Positions 9,098 through 13,435 of a stretch of 13,435 nucleotides of DNA are shown here, piece after piece. Source of the stretch: Candidatus Pacearchaeota archaeon. GTDB lineage: Archaea; Nanobdellota; Nanobdellia; Pacearchaeales; GW2011-AR1. Each line of letters begins with the position of its first letter. Position 1 is the stretch's first letter. The stretch covers positions 1-13,435 of the forward strand of contig JACPLS010000009.1 of assembly GCA_016186375.1 (NCBI GenBank), written 5' to 3'. Under the pieces are notes generated by a model. It had not been told where the DNA came from. It did no database searches and saw nothing but the letters and a program-made list of their open reading frames with translations. Made by a program: the position numbers and the translations under genes.

Positions 9098-9105
9098 TAT
9101 ATAAA
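9098..9105 (-). promoter_or_regulatory. TATA box of tRNA-Val
   Basis: The minus strand reads TTTATATA, centred about 28 nt before the mature tRNA 5' end, which predicts a start a few bases upstream of the tRNA. Confidence 0.6.
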
Positions 9106-9141
9106 CCCTATTATTATTGATTGAATAACAGGAACAAAACA

Positions 9142-9149
9142 TTTTTAAT
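9142..9149 (+). promoter_or_regulatory. probable TATA box of tRNA-Thr
   Basis: TTTTTAAT is centred about 27 nt upstream of the tRNA 5' end and preceded by the purine-rich ACAAAAC, which could serve as a BRE. It is a weaker match than the other TATA boxes in the window. Confidence 0.45.
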
Positions 9150-9172
9150 GGTTCTTTTATTTGCAATGTTAA

Positions 9173-9246
9173 GCCTCTATAGCTCAGTCGGTCAGAGCGG
9201 CGGTTTTGTAAACCGTAGGTCGAGGGTTCGATTCCCTCTGGAGGCT
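9173..9246 (+). tRNA. tRNA-Thr (anticodon TGT)
   Basis: A 74-nt cloverleaf. The acceptor is GCCTCTA/TGGAGGC, with one G-U pair, and discriminator T. The D stem is GCTC/GAGC. The anticodon stem is GCGGT/ACCGT with loop TTTGTAA, so the anticodon UGU (9207-9209) reads Thr ACA-type codons. The T arm is GAGGG/CCCTC with loop TTCGATT. No intron and no encoded CCA. A short T-run follows at 9246-9249, and the promoter of the next gene begins within ten bases. Confidence 0.95.
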
Positions 9247-9256
9247 TTTGTAAAGA

Positions 9257-9264
9257 TTTAAATA
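9257..9264 (+). promoter_or_regulatory. TATA box, leaderless promoter of the zinc-ribbon gene
   Basis: TTTAAATA, preceded by TAAAGA (BRE-like), is centred 25 nt before the ATG at 9286. It sits just 11 bp after the tRNA-Thr 3' end. No Shine-Dalgarno precedes the ATG. Confidence 0.7.
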
Positions 9265-9285
9265 CAAATAAATAAGATTATTAAA

Positions 9286-9630
9286 ATGGCAAGAACAGAA
9301 AAAAATTATGAAACTGGAAAGAATCAAGATAGAGGATATGGAGTTGGAAGTGGCGCCCCTCATTATGGTGGAAGTTGGAAAGGGCCAAATCAACAGGTAA
9401 AAAATTATAATCTAACAAATAGAGATTATAATGAGAAAAGAAATTATGAACCCTCTAGTGTTAGGGAGCGTTATCCGATAAGTTCCAATAACGATTTACA
9501 AAAGGGATATTCTGAAAATAATCCATCCAGAATTAAGCCGTATGATGATGCGTTTTCCCTTACTTTTTGTTCTAGATGCCATAATCCGCGTCCTAAAAAT
9601 GGCATTTGTACTAAATGTGGCGGGATTTGA
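9286..9630 (+). CDS. low-complexity protein with C-terminal zinc ribbon, 114 aa
   Basis: Residues 1-85 are rich in Asn, Gly, Tyr, Lys and Arg and look disordered. The last 20 residues hold a zinc-ribbon pattern, C95-x2-C98-x9-C108-x2-C111, ending at residue 114. Zinc ribbons of this small form bind nucleic acid or proteins, and the basic, Tyr/Asn-rich tail would suit RNA binding, but that is inference. I recognise no family. The start is fixed by the TATA box 25 nt upstream. The stop is TGA, and a four-hairpin array begins five bases later, so the mRNA very probably carries it as a 3' UTR unless a separate promoter exists. Confidence 0.8.
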   Translation: MARTEKNYETGKNQDRGYGVGSGAPHYGGSWKGPNQQVKNYNLTNRDYNEKRNYEPSSVRERYPISSNNDLQKGYSENNPSRIKPYDDAFSLTFCSRCHNPRPKNGICTKCGGI

Positions 9631-9635
9631 TAATG

Positions 9636-9801
9636 TCAAAAAGTCTCCAGAAAACCGCACCTTTCAAGGTGCGGTAACTTTTTGAGCACAAGAAAATCTG
9701 GAGGATTTTCTGTTCAGCAAATTTATTAAATTTGCTGCATCCAAAAAACGAGTGCCTGTCACAAACCGCAGCTTTTAAGTTGCGGTGGCACATCGTTTTT
9801 T
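9636..9801 (+). ncRNA. four-hairpin structured array, candidate RNA element
   Basis: Four stem-loops stand in series. Hairpin 1 has outer stem 9636-9644/9677-9685, an unpaired 5' segment CTCCAGAAA (9645-9653) and inner stem 9654-9663/9666-9675. Hairpin 2 has stem 9691-9698/9704-9711 with loop TGGAG (9699-9703), complementary to CTCCA in the hairpin 1 bulge. The match extends to seven bases, so a pseudoknot is possible. Hairpin 3 is a perfect 10-bp stem, 9715-9724/9728-9737. Hairpin 4 has outer stems 9743-9751/9793-9801 and 9752-9756/9787-9791, a 5' bulge 9757-9764 and inner stem 9765-9774/9777-9786. The inner stems of 1 and 4 are near copies. Their one internal difference is C-G versus G-U, which keeps pairing only in RNA or single-stranded form of the plus strand. 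It follows the zinc-ribbon gene by five bases. I know of no named family that matches. Confidence 0.65.
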
Positions 9802-9802
9802 T
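9743..9802 (+). terminator. hairpin followed by T-run
   Basis: The last hairpin of the array ends in a T7 run (9796-9802), most of it paired with the A6 on its 5' side. It could end transcription from the zinc-ribbon gene. Because the outer stem is A-run/T-run, the same element could act on the opposite strand too. Confidence 0.4.
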
Positions 9803-9996
9803 GATTTTTGAAGGCAATGTATTATTTGTTGTTTAAAAGATTTATTATGTTATCTTGAATTGAGAATATTCCAAATTTGGTTTATAGTATTTGAGGATTC
9901 GAATAATTATTTGTTAACTAAAATTCTTAGTTATTTGATAAGCTAAGTACCCATAAAATCCTAGTCTCATAACTTCCCATACAGAAACAGATATAA
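9803..9996. other. AT-rich intergenic stretch, no gene seen
   Basis: I found no convincing reading frame, RNA gene or strong promoter here. The only structure is a weak inverted repeat, AACTAA/TTAGTT (9916-9921/9927-9932). The stretch lies between the hairpin array and the stop of the convergent 59-aa gene. Confidence 0.5.
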
Positions 9997-10176
9997 TTAA
10001 ATCTTTTCTGTTTTTTTTGTTTTTGGAACGTTCAAAGCGGTTCTTAAAAGATAAGTAGGTTCAAATATCACTCGCGTGATAAATTTAAATGGGTGCTCTG
10101 CACTATATCTTATTGACTCACTATATTTTTGCATTCTTCTTTCTTCATCAATATTTAAAGTTTGTTCAAGTTTCAT
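9997..10176 (-). CDS. small hypothetical protein, 59 aa
   Basis: I do not recognise this protein. It is charged and probably helical: residues 5-30 carry 'IDEERRM' and 'SAEHPF', then a more hydrophobic patch 'FITRVIF' and a Lys-rich end. There are no Cys and no membrane segment. A GTG at 10194 would add six residues. I prefer the ATG at 10176 because a TATA box (10199-10206) lies about 26 nt before it, matching the leaderless pattern of neighbouring genes. The residue make-up is protein-like and the promoter fits, but the small size leaves doubt. Confidence 0.6.
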   Translation of the reverse strand: MKLEQTLNIDEERRMQKYSESIRYSAEHPFKFITRVIFEPTYLLRTALNVPKTKKTEKI

Positions 10177-10198
10177 GTTTTTACAGTAAAACACAACT

Positions 10199-10206
10199 AT
10201 TTAATA
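10199..10206 (-). promoter_or_regulatory. TATA box, leaderless promoter of the 59-aa gene
   Basis: The minus strand reads TATTAAAT, centred about 26 nt before the ATG at 10176. It decides the start, since the upstream GTG at 10194 would lie before the predicted mRNA start. Confidence 0.5.
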
Positions 10207-10299
10207 TCTTGTATTGTTAAGAAAAAATATTTTAAGTGAATAATAATGGTTAATTTTATTATTAATTTTATTTAATTGAATTTTAACTTAGAAAATAAC

Positions 10300-10307
10300 T
10301 TTAAATA
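10300..10307 (+). promoter_or_regulatory. TATA box, leaderless promoter of the 91-aa membrane protein gene
   Basis: TTTAAATA, preceded by the purine-rich GAAAATAAC, is centred about 25 nt before the ATG at 10329, which has no Shine-Dalgarno. Confidence 0.65.
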
Positions 10308-10328
10308 TCTTGGAATATTAGGTATAAT

Positions 10329-10604
10329 ATGGAATATGACAAAGAGGATGTGTTTGATGATGATTTAGAAGAGGAGGGGAAGAAAAGAAAGGCTTTTTTC
10401 AGGCGTTCAGTTTTTAATAAATGGGTACAAAAACAGAAAAGAAGAAAGATATTTATTTTTCTTGATGTTATAGCATTAGCGGCCTTTTTAGTTTCTATTT
10501 ATTTTTTTATTCAGAGTTTTTATGAAAAAGGATTAATTTCTCTTGGTGTTACTGTTATCATTTTTTTATTTTTTGTGATTAGAGAGAAGACGAGGCATAA
10601 ATAA
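10329..10604 (+). CDS. small two-pass membrane protein, 91 aa
   Basis: I do not recognise the family. Residues 2-16 are very acidic (Asp/Glu), residues 18-40 very basic (Lys/Arg), and two hydrophobic segments follow at about 41-63 and 68-84, ending in a basic tail. By the positive-inside rule both ends should face the cytoplasm, forming a hairpin in the membrane. The strong acidic-then-basic switch in the cytoplasmic head is its main visible character. It has its own leaderless promoter. A T5 run at 10614-10618 after the stop may end the transcript. Confidence 0.75.
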   Translation: MEYDKEDVFDDDLEEEGKKRKAFFRRSVFNKWVQKQKRRKIFIFLDVIALAAFLVSIYFFIQSFYEKGLISLGVTVIIFLFFVIREKTRHK

Positions 10605-10670
10605 TAGTCTTACTTTTTAATTAATTAATTTGAGTTCAGATTCTGAGATAATATTATTAAGGACTTTAAA

Positions 10671-10842
10671 GTGAAGACCTTATTAGGAAGATTTTAGAGT
10701 TATAGCAAATCAAGAAAAGAGACAAAACTATGAATTTACTACAAAAGTTTTGGAACGAACAGATAAATTGTTTAGAGGTTATATATGGAAAGATTGTATA
10801 TGCTCTTGTGATGGGACGAGTATTGTGTTGGAGAAGAAATAA
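10671..10842 (+). pseudogene. small frameshifted reading frame, about 56 codons
   Basis: From a GTG at 10671 the frame reads MKTLLGRF and stops at a TAG (10695-10697). Another frame, open from 10687 to the TAA at 10840-10842, reads on with protein-like composition and a 'DCICSCDG' cysteine cluster. Removing one T from the TTTT run at 10692-10695 joins the two into one frame of about 56 codons. It is therefore either a broken gene, a sequencing indel in the T-run, or a chance open frame. A different frame (10730-10864) also offers a 44-aa ATG reading frame, which looks less protein-like. No clear promoter is seen. The following promoter (10874-10881) belongs to the toxin-antitoxin pair. Confidence 0.35.
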
Positions 10843-10863
10843 TCTGCATAACTTTATTAAGTA

Positions 10864-10881
10864 ACGAAAGTTATTTAAATA
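10864..10881 (+). promoter_or_regulatory. BRE and TATA box of the MNT/HEPN operon
   Basis: CGAAAG (10864-10869) followed by TTTAAATA (10874-10881) is a near-ideal archaeal BRE/TATA pair. It is centred about 24 nt before the ATG at 10901, so the mRNA should be leaderless or nearly so. Confidence 0.7.
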
Positions 10882-10900
10882 AGTAATCTTAATAAAGGAT

Positions 10901-11518
10901 ATGATTTCAAACGAGAAAATAAAGTTATTGGAAGTATGGAGAAAAAATCCATTTAGAGAACTAAGTATAGCAGAGATTATGAAAGAATCAAAAAAGAAAA
11001 CTAAAACATGGGTTTTCAATTCCCTAAAACTGTTAGTAAACAATAATATCTTAATTTCAATAAGAAAAGCAAACATAGATATTTACAGCTTGAACCTTGA
11101 GAATCCTTTGTCTTTACAATTTCTGCAATACTTAGAAACTCAGAATAATTTAGCCTTTTCACAAATAAAAATTATTTCAGGGATAATTGAACAAATACCA
11201 ATTAAGAATTATTCTATTATTGTCTTTGGCAGCTACGCAGAGAATAAACAAACTAAGAGTTCTGATTTAGATATTTGCCTTCTTATAGATAACAAGGAAA
11301 CTGAAAAAAAAATTAAACCTTATGTTAATGAAATAAAATTAAATCATGCTGTGAAGATAGATGAGAATTACATAACGTTCGATGATTTTATAAAAATGCT
11401 ATTAAGGGACGAAGGAAATCTAGCAAAACAAATTTTTATAAAGCGACGGCTATTTTACAATTCAGAGATATATTATCAATTACTAAAAGAGGCTAAAAAA
11501 AATGGATTCAGACCGTAA
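10901..11518 (+). CDS. HTH-nucleotidyltransferase antitoxin (MNT family), 205 aa
   Basis: This is the likely antitoxin of a MNT/HEPN pair. Residues 1-65 form a winged helix-turn-helix region, so it may also regulate its own promoter. The minimal nucleotidyltransferase domain follows (about 85-175), with the signature G110-S111-x10-D122-x-D124, the nucleotide- and metal-binding motif. D154 is a candidate third acidic residue. In characterised pairs, MNT proteins AMPylate the HEPN toxin and silence it; that role here is inferred from the family. The gene overlaps the HEPN gene by 17 bp, which implies coupled translation. Its own BRE/TATA box is strong. Confidence 0.88.
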   Translation: MISNEKIKLLEVWRKNPFRELSIAEIMKESKKKTKTWVFNSLKLLVNNNILISIRKANIDIYSLNLENPLSLQFLQYLETQNNLAFSQIKIISGIIEQIPIKNYSIIVFGSYAENKQTKSSDLDICLLIDNKETEKKIKPYVNEIKLNHAVKIDENYITFDDFIKMLLRDEGNLAKQIFIKRRLFYNSEIYYQLLKEAKKNGFRP

Positions 11519-11987
11519 GGAAATATTGTATTTGAATAGAGCAAAGAATGAGTTGGACTTGGCTAATGCTGTTTTTAAAATTTCAACAGAAACAAAATTT
11601 AAGCTCGACTTGGAATTAAAAGAAGATTCAACATATTTTAGTAATGTTATAAGCAACTCTTATTATTGTATATTCTATTCTGCAAAAGCCTTTCTTTATA
11701 CAAAAGGAATAATTACGAAAGTACCAGATGAACATAAAAAAACACTGGTGGAATTTGAGAAGTTAGCAGATTCTGGACAAATTGATCGGGAACTTGTTAA
11801 GATATACAAAGACATTGTTGTAAAGGCAGAGGAACTTTTAGGCATTTTTGCAAAAGAGAAATCAAAGCGAGGGAAGTTTACTTACAGAATGTTGCCTCAA
11901 GCCAATCTTGAACCTGCAAAAGAAAGTCTAGAAAATGCAGAAAAGTTCTACAAAAACATCAACCTACTAATAAAGAAGAATAAGTGA
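11502..11987 (+). CDS. HEPN-domain protein, partner of the MNT protein, 161 aa
   Basis: An all-helical protein of the MNT-associated HEPN group. The core 'SNSYYCIFYSAKAFLYTKG' lies at about residues 51-69, followed by 'PDEHKKTLVEF' (about 75-85) and a helical C-terminus. HEPN toxins are usually RNases with an R-x4-6-H motif. The only histidine here is H78, and no Arg stands four to seven residues before it, so that motif is absent. It may therefore be catalytically inactive, use other residues, or belong to the branch of the family that binds nucleotides rather than cutting RNA. It follows the antitoxin gene with an overlap, as expected for an operon. Confidence 0.85.
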   Translation: MDSDRKEILYLNRAKNELDLANAVFKISTETKFKLDLELKEDSTYFSNVISNSYYCIFYSAKAFLYTKGIITKVPDEHKKTLVEFEKLADSGQIDRELVKIYKDIVVKAEELLGIFAKEKSKRGKFTYRMLPQANLEPAKESLENAEKFYKNINLLIKKNK

Positions 11988-12033
11988 TATTTTTCACTAA
12001 TTGTTACATTTTGTTTTACTATCTTATAAAATT

Positions 12034-12352
12034 GGAGGACATTTATGTCTAATAATTTTTCAGAAAAATGAGTATAAAATGATGATGTAATAATGAATTT
12101 AAACTATCAGTGATTGTTTACTTTATGTTATTAGTTAAGCTATTTCAAAAGGGACTAGAAGATATTGGAAAAGAAAGACCTATATCTCTTTCATTACTTC
12201 AGACTGAAATTAATTGATTTATGTCACGATTTGACGTTGAAATTCATCAGGTTAGTGGCCCATATATCAATTATCTGCCTTCAGAAAGAGAAGGATCATC
12301 AGAAAGAGTATTTTACACTGCAAACATAGTGTACCATAAAAAGAGCAAATAA
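12034..12352 (+). pseudogene. decayed reading frame after the HEPN gene
   Basis: A strong Shine-Dalgarno, GGAGG (12034-12038), stands six bases before an ATG (12045), but that frame codes only MSNNFSEK and stops at 12069. Reading continues in other frames: a short piece in 12061-12090, then a long frame from 12086 broken only by one TGA (12215-12217) and ending at a TAA (12350-12352). The last part alone (ATG 12221, 43 codons; 'RFDVEIHQVSGPYINYLPSE' follows the MS) has clear protein character. Together this looks like an old gene of about 100 codons that was the third cistron of the MNT/HEPN operon and has been broken. I do not recognise it. The 43-codon part might still be a functional small gene. 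The remaining DNA in 11988-12396 shows nothing else. Confidence 0.45.
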
Positions 12353-12396
12353 ATTATGGGGATAATTCTGACTCCCGATTTATAAAATTATTCAGG

Positions 12397-12957
12397 TTAT
12401 TCATCTACAAAGTTGGCTTTGCCGCTTTGGACCAGGATTTCAGAAACTGAAGAGTCTAAGTTTACTAACTCTCCTGACTTGAAAGGACCGATAATATTGC
12501 CAGTCATGTCCACAAATTTTTCAATGTCCTGATTAAACAGGATTAGTTTGTTTTTTTCCTGGTCAATAAGGCCTTTTTTTCCGTTTAGGGTTTTGGAAAT
12601 TTCTTTATCGCCTTCTTCAAATGCTTTGACTAATTTATCAAAGATTTCCTTTTCAAAGGAAAGCATATTTTCATAATCTCTCTTCATAATTCCTGTTTCA
12701 GCAGCAACAAATACCAAATTCAGAATTTTCTTTTTTCTCCTTAATATAAGTTCACGAAAAAGAGCCAGAGAATTTTCCAGCTGTTTTTTTGCTTTAATGG
12801 AAGTATCTGTAAAAAGATCATCATCTTTAACAGTCAGCTCTTTCTTTCCACTTATATATTCTGAAAATTCTTCAAGAAAGTTTTTTGGCAGTTGTTGCAG
12901 AGCATCACTATATTTCTCTTTTCTTAGTATTTCATAGAGTGTATTATAATCTAACAT
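12397..12957 (-). CDS. gins51: GINS replication complex subunit, Gins51 type, 186 aa
   Basis: GINS binds the MCM helicase and primase/polymerase at the archaeal replication fork. The N-terminal 'YNTLYEILRKEK' start and the long helical A domain (about 1-120, with 'LILRRKKKILNLVF' at about 70-83) are followed by a linker and a small beta-rich B domain (about 137-183) with the pattern 'F...IGPFKSGELVNL' and 'ILVQSGKA'. The A-then-B order is that of the Sld5/Psf1-like archaeal Gins51 subunit, and the length fits. The start is supported by a TATA box 25 nt upstream (leaderless). Its partner Gins23 is not in the window. It is a core gene, so this part of the window is chromosomal rather than on a mobile element. 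Confidence 0.85.
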   Translation of the reverse strand: MLDYNTLYEILRKEKYSDALQQLPKNFLEEFSEYISGKKELTVKDDDLFTDTSIKAKKQLENSLALFRELILRRKKKILNLVFVAAETGIMKRDYENMLSFEKEIFDKLVKAFEEGDKEISKTLNGKKGLIDQEKNKLILFNQDIEKFVDMTGNIIGPFKSGELVNLDSSVSEILVQSGKANFVDE

Positions 12958-12978
12958 ATAATTTTTCTGTATTTTGCG

Positions 12979-12986
12979 TTTATAAA
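12979..12986 (-). promoter_or_regulatory. TATA box, leaderless promoter of the GINS gene
   Basis: TTTATAAA is centred about 25 nt before the ATG at 12957, which has no Shine-Dalgarno. The large inverted repeat at 13108-13166 lies roughly 120 bp further upstream. Confidence 0.65.
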
Positions 12987-13107
12987 AATGATTGTACTCT
13001 GGAAAGTAGGGACTGATATAATATAATATTTAGGATATTGAAAAAAATTACCATAAACTTAATTTTCACATAACAAAAATCTTAACGAAAGCGTATTTTA
13101 ATACTAA

Positions 13108-13166
13108 GAAAATTATTTTTGCGTAAACTCCTTACTTAAGTTTGAGAGAAAGCAAAAATAATTTTC
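13108..13166. repeat. 15-bp perfect inverted repeat with inner hairpin
   Basis: GAAAATTATTTTTGC (13108-13122) pairs perfectly with 13152-13166. The 29-nt loop contains a smaller pairing AAACT/AGTTT (13125-13129/13139-13143), leaving GT on one side and GAGAGAAA on the other. Read on the minus strand, this is an outer stem, an 8-nt 5' bulge, an inner hairpin and a 2-nt 3' bulge: the same plan as hairpins 1 and 4 of the 9.6-kb array. The inner pairing is weak. Confidence 0.65.
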
Positions 13167-13173
13167 GATGTGC

Positions 13174-13218
13174 TCAAGAACTCCAGACGCGCTCCGGAAT
13201 TTATTCCGGAGTTCTTGA
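13174..13218 (+). repeat. bulged double hairpin related to the 9.6-kb array
   Basis: The inner hairpin CTCCGGAAT/ATTCCGGAG (13192-13200/13203-13211) sits inside an outer stem TCAAGAA/TTCTTGA (13174-13180/13212-13218), with an unpaired 5' segment CTCCAGACGCG (13181-13191). The first bases of the bulge, CTCCAGA, are identical to those in hairpin 1 (9645-9651). CTCC of the bulge can also displace the inner stem and pair with GGAG (13208-13211), extending the outer stem to 11 bp, so two folds compete. All pairs are Watson-Crick, so the fold does not show which strand matters. Confidence 0.65.
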
Positions 13219-13333
13219 CATTGTTAATAATTATAATTAGAGTAGTAATAGTTGAGTTATTGTCAGAGTTTTTATTATTTCAAACCTTTTATAAAAAATT
13301 TTTGTTATCAATTAAAGAAATTTGTGAACTATT
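13219..13333. other. AT-rich intergenic stretch, no gene seen
   Basis: Between the bulged hairpin and the stop of the partial minus-strand gene I see no reading frame, RNA gene or clear promoter. The plus-strand open frame that runs across it begins inside the hairpin and looks like chance. Confidence 0.45.
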
Positions 13334-13435
13334 TTATTTACTAAAGAAGTAATCAACCAGCAATCTTCTTCCCATGATCTTCCGGCCTTTTAGGCCTTGT
13401 TCCTCTGTAAACCTATTGTCTTGTTCTTTATTCGA
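13334..13435 (-). CDS. C-terminal end of an unidentified protein (partial)
   Basis: The minus strand is open from the window edge for 33 codons to a TAA at 13336-13334. The peptide is rich in charged residues and ends GRRLLVDYFFSK, with a 'GLKGRKIM' stretch before it. The composition is protein-like, and no start is seen in the window. It runs in the same direction as the GINS gene but is separated from it by about 375 bp holding two inverted-repeat structures, so they are probably not one operon. No family can be assigned from this fragment. Confidence 0.55.
   Translation of the reverse strand, partial: SNKEQDNRFTEEQGLKGRKIMGRRLLVDYFFSK

Noticed and set aside
9636..9801. ends of an IS200/IS605 element or a CRISPR array
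   Set aside because: No TnpA or TnpB gene is nearby. The hairpins are not regularly spaced repeats with unique spacers. Only two of the four share sequence.
9611..9817. 68-codon minus-strand open frame across the hairpin array
   Set aside because: Its codons come from the arms of the stem-loops, it overlaps the end of the zinc-ribbon gene, and no promoter or Shine-Dalgarno precedes it. The nucleotide structure explains the sequence better.
10666..11076. 136-codon minus-strand open frame
   Set aside because: It is antisense to the MNT gene and its strong promoter. The Phe/Ile/Leu-rich composition is typical of the complement of an AT-rich coding strand.
12024..12031. TTATAAAA as a TATA box for the broken third cistron
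   Set aside because: Transcription about 25 nt downstream would begin after the ATG at 12045 and leave out the Shine-Dalgarno. Read-through from the MNT/HEPN promoter fits better.
9636..13218. mobile element bounded by the two related hairpin structures
   Set aside because: The interval contains the core replication gene gins51 and no transposase or integrase, and the structures share shape rather than terminal sequence. A dispersed small element is more likely than one large one.
13170..13352. 60-codon plus-strand open frame
   Set aside because: It starts inside the bulged hairpin, overlaps the partial minus-strand gene and has no promoter. The later part is low-complexity AT-rich translation.
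13384..13396. GGCC/GGCC short inverted repeat
   Set aside because: Only four pairs, and it lies within the partial coding region. Not stronger than chance.

Overview
This AT-rich window looks like chromosomal DNA of an archaeon, most likely of the DPANN group (Pacearchaeota/Woesearchaeota-like). Four things point there. A GINS replication subunit of the archaeal Gins51 type is present. Several genes have an archaeal TATA box (TTTAAATA or TTTATAAT) centred 24-27 nt before the ATG, which predicts leaderless mRNAs. The tRNA genes are compact, intronless and do not encode CCA. Finally, there is an operon pairing a very large secreted protein with a protein carrying the 'KKAQVTIFIII' prepilin-like N-terminus that I associate from memory with DPANN genomes. 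The exact lineage is inference.

Region 1 (1-8713) is a surface-protein locus. A short unrecognised plus-strand gene (25-447, possibly open at the window edge) converges on a minus-strand operon read from about 8607 down to 453. That operon encodes a 44-residue ribbon-helix-helix-like protein, then a 614-residue membrane-anchored exoprotein with a class III (archaellin/pilin-type) signal, then a 2047-residue secreted multidomain protein. The last two overlap by one base. The operon faces a leaderless DUF4190-like membrane protein gene across a promoter region with three imperfect 12-bp direct repeats.

Region 2 (8714-9630) holds the DUF4190-like gene, divergent tRNA-Val(GAC) and tRNA-Thr(TGT) genes, and a leaderless gene for a low-complexity protein ending in a zinc ribbon. 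Five bases after that gene begins an array of four strong stem-loops (9636-9801). It has a possible pseudoknot, and two of its hairpins differ by a pairing-preserving double substitution. This array is the most unusual element in the window.

Region 3 (9802-12396) carries two small unrecognised genes, a likely frameshifted small gene, an HTH-nucleotidyltransferase/HEPN toxin-antitoxin pair with overlapping reading frames, and a decayed reading frame directly downstream of it.

Region 4 (12397-13435) has the leaderless GINS gene on the minus strand, two large inverted-repeat structures in the adjacent intergenic DNA, and the C-terminal end of an unidentified minus-strand gene running off the window. 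One of these structures repeats both the architecture and a CTCCAGA bulge of the 9.6-kb array, which suggests a dispersed structured-element family in this genome.
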